DNA of 13,756 bases, taken from contig DAOWCC010000041.1 in assembly GCA_030639665.1 (NCBI GenBank), positions 1 to 13,756 on the forward strand, read 5' to 3'. Each line of letters begins with the position of its first letter. Position 1 is the stretch's first letter. Shown piece after piece: positions 12,686-13,756 of the stretch. This DNA comes from Elusimicrobiota bacterium. GTDB taxonomy: Bacteria > Elusimicrobiota > Elusimicrobia > Elusimicrobiales > UBA9959. Position numbers and translations under genes: made by a program. A model generated the notes under the pieces. The model had not been told where the DNA came from. It searched no databases and saw only the letters and a list, made by a program, of their open reading frames with translations.

Positions 12686-12713
12686 ACCGATGACTGATAA
12701 CTGGTGACTGTTA
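12686..12713. repeat. Degenerate short tandem repeat, GATGACTGATAACTGGTGACTG type
   Basis: ACCGATGACTGATAACTGGT followed by GACTGTTAT has a loose (G/A)A(T/C)TG-heptamer periodicity. It abuts the 3' end of tRNA-Leu. The type is known from intergenic regions of many environmental genomes. Confidence 0.5.
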
Positions 12714-12797
12714 TGGGCGGGAAGGGAGTCGAACCCTCAAGGATTTGCATCCATACGCTCCTGAGGCGTACGCGTCTGCCAGTTCCGCCACCCGCCC
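12714..12797 (-). tRNA. tRNA-Leu (anticodon CAG)
   Basis: The minus strand starts GGGCGGGTGGCGGAACTGGC. The acceptor pairs with CCCGCCC, discriminator A. The anticodon stem TACGC/GCGTA encloses loop CTCAGGA, anticodon CAG for CUG. A long variable arm and the T-arm GGTTCGACTCC are present. CCA is not encoded. It is divergent from smpB. Confidence 0.95.
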
Positions 12798-12895
12798 ATA
12801 AAAATTCTGTAATAAGTAGGAAATTTATCTTCTCCCACTTAATAAAGGATAGCTTTGTCTTTTGTAATTTTATGATATTTGGTAATATAAAAACA

Positions 12896-13369
12896 ATGAA
12901 AAAGAAGAAGAAATATCCTGACACGATAGCCACTAACAGAAAAGCTTTGCATAATTATGAAATTTTTGAAAAATTTGAAGCGGGCATTATATTGGAAGGA
13001 CCTGAAGTTAAATCTTTGCGGGATAAGCAAGTGAGCCTAGAGCAAAGCTTTGCCAGAATTGACGGCAATGAAATATATCTTTACGGCATGCGCATAGCCC
13101 CTTATGTTTATAATACAGTAACCGAAATAGATCCCACCAAAACGCGAAAACTTCTGCTAAAAAAAAGAGAAATTAAAAAAATAGAAAATCTGGTTTCAAA
13201 AAAAGGCATGGCTTTAATTCCCATTTCGATTTATTTAAAAAAAGGCTGGATTAAAATACAGCTCGCAATTGGCAGAGGCAGAAAAACTCATGATAAACAT
13301 GAAAAGATTAAAAAACAAGAAATAGACAGAGAACTTCGCAGAGAATTTAAGGAAAAATATAAAGGATAA
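12896..13369 (+). CDS. smpB: SsrA-binding protein SmpB (trans-translation)
   Basis: The 157-residue protein binds tmRNA and brings it to stalled ribosomes. The family pattern is clear: ATNRKALHNYEIFEKFEAGI at the start, then LEGPEVKSLRDKQVSLEQSFARI and KRELLLKKREI-like LLLKKREIKKIE. The stretch GLALVPL in most members is here GMALIPISIYLKKGWIKIQLA. A basic C-terminal tail follows GRGRKTHDKHEKIKKQE. The ATG at 12896 is chosen because the protein then has normal length; the frame upstream runs into the tRNA-Leu gene. No clear Shine-Dalgarno is seen, and an in-frame ATG at 12872 is a possible alternative. It is the only plus-strand gene recognised in the window and has its own terminator. Confidence 0.95.
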   Translation: MKKKKKYPDTIATNRKALHNYEIFEKFEAGIILEGPEVKSLRDKQVSLEQSFARIDGNEIYLYGMRIAPYVYNTVTEIDPTKTRKLLLKKREIKKIENLVSKKGMALIPISIYLKKGWIKIQLAIGRGRKTHDKHEKIKKQEIDRELRREFKEKYKG

Positions 13370-13395
13370 AAAAAAGGCGCCAAGCGCCTTTTTTG
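13370..13395 (+). terminator. Rho-independent terminator of smpB
   Basis: AAGGCGC, loop CAA, GCGCCTT, then TTTT. It begins right after the smpB stop codon (13367-13369). Confidence 0.85.
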
Positions 13396-13430
13396 AGTGT
13401 TAGGAGAAATATTGAATTTTTTTTCGTTGT

Positions 13431-13480
13431 TACCGGTGACTTGAGACTTGCGTGACCTTCAAAGAAGGTCAACTTGTGAC
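13431..13480. repeat. Degenerate GTGACTTG-type repeat with an AAA-loop hairpin
   Basis: ACCGGTGACTTGAGACTTGC is a loose heptamer repeat. It runs into a perfect hairpin GACCTTC-AAA-GAAGGTC (13454-13470) followed by another ACTTGTGAC. The same AAA triloop is seen in the hairpins at 39-53 and 13482-13504. Confidence 0.5.
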
Positions 13481-13481
13481 G

Positions 13482-13504
13482 AAAAAGATGCAAAGCATCT
13501 TTTT
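13482..13504 (-). terminator. Terminator of the outer-membrane protein gene, overlapping its stop codon
   Basis: On the minus strand AAAAAGATGC, loop TTT, GCATCTTTTT. The 10-bp perfect stem begins within the TAA stop codon (13503-13505). The A and T tracts are symmetrical, so it can also act as a second terminator for smpB on the plus strand. Confidence 0.75.
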
Positions 13505-13756
13505 AAAATCTGGCGCCGAAACTTCCTTCCAAATTAGTCCGGCCATGTGTAATCGTTCCGGCAAAAGCAAAATAGAAAAATCTTAGTTTAAACTTCATTC
13601 CCACCGTAAATCTACCTTCAAATGTGTAAACTTTTTTCCCTATAAGCGCGGCATCGTCAGCCTGATTAACAAAAAGTTTAACGCTGTCAAAGCCAAAACC
13701 CATATAAGGAGTCACCACTTTCGCGTTTCTTGATATATATATGTGCGAAGCCATAT
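13503..13756 (-). CDS. C-terminal part of an outer-membrane beta-barrel protein (5' end outside window)
   Basis: At least 83 residues are visible, and the frame is open to the window edge, so the Met at 13754-13752 need not be the start. Alternating hydrophobic and polar residues with many aromatics form successive beta-strands, for example VVTPYMGFGFDSVKLFVNQ, YTFEGRFTVGMKFKLRFFYF and the end GSFGARF. The last residue is Phe and the final strand has aromatics at alternating positions, the signal read by the BAM machinery. This supports a diderm cell. It could be a porin, a type IX or OmpA-like barrel, or a lineage-specific barrel; the family cannot be named. It is transcribed toward smpB (convergent), with a terminator at its stop. 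Confidence 0.6.
   Translation of the reverse strand, partial: MASHIYISRNAKVVTPYMGFGFDSVKLFVNQADDAALIGKKVYTFEGRFTVGMKFKLRFFYFAFAGTITHGRTNLEGSFGARF

Overview
The window looks like a piece of an A+T-rich genome of an uncultivated diderm bacterium. Supporting signs are a type IV pilin with its prepilin peptidase, the C-terminal end of an outer-membrane beta-barrel that finishes in phenylalanine, clear Shine-Dalgarno sequences, sigma-70-like promoters, bacterial tRNAs without an encoded CCA, and smpB. The pilin style and the mixture of genes recall Elusimicrobiota, Omnitrophota or related candidate phyla. That placement is an impression, not a demonstration. One gene (349-1413) resembles a family that I know mainly from methanogenic archaea.

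Region by region: 1-195 holds a structured repeat and a strong plus-strand hairpin/terminator. From 349 to 10150 every gene is on the minus strand. In transcription order these are hypC, hypD, a LysR-type regulator, hypE, an unrecognised membrane protein and hypF (maturation of [NiFe] hydrogenase), then nikR (nickel sensor), then a tightly coupled trio: a Gate-domain membrane protein, a helical-repeat protein and a DUF2117-like protein. Next comes a minus-strand tRNA operon (10367-11016) with its own promoter and terminator, carrying tRNA-Tyr and tRNA-Ser interleaved with three copies of a structured repeat. Then follow a prepilin peptidase (11050-11835), a type IV pilin (12021-12491), tRNA-Leu (12714-12797), smpB on the plus strand (12896-13369) and a partial outer-membrane protein (13503-13756).

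How the genes fit together: HypC, D, E and F build and deliver the Fe(CN)2CO centre of [NiFe] hydrogenase; HypA and HypB, which insert nickel, are not in the window. NikR has all four nickel ligands. Two near-identical inverted repeats of the form GTGTTAC-N13-GTAACAC lie in front of nikR itself (3515-3541) and in front of the Gate-domain operon (3041-3067). The simplest reading is that NikR controls itself and this three-gene operon, which makes the operon a candidate new nickel uptake or handling system. This is the most exciting signal in the window.

The second strong signal is in the tRNA operon. Copies of an approximately 90-bp structured repeat each begin with a stub of the 5' end of the tRNA that follows. 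A diverged relative sits at the left edge of the window with compensating changes in its stem. A third theme is short degenerate tandem repeats of several different families placed at nearly every gene junction of the hyp cluster. One of them supplies the last residues of a protein.
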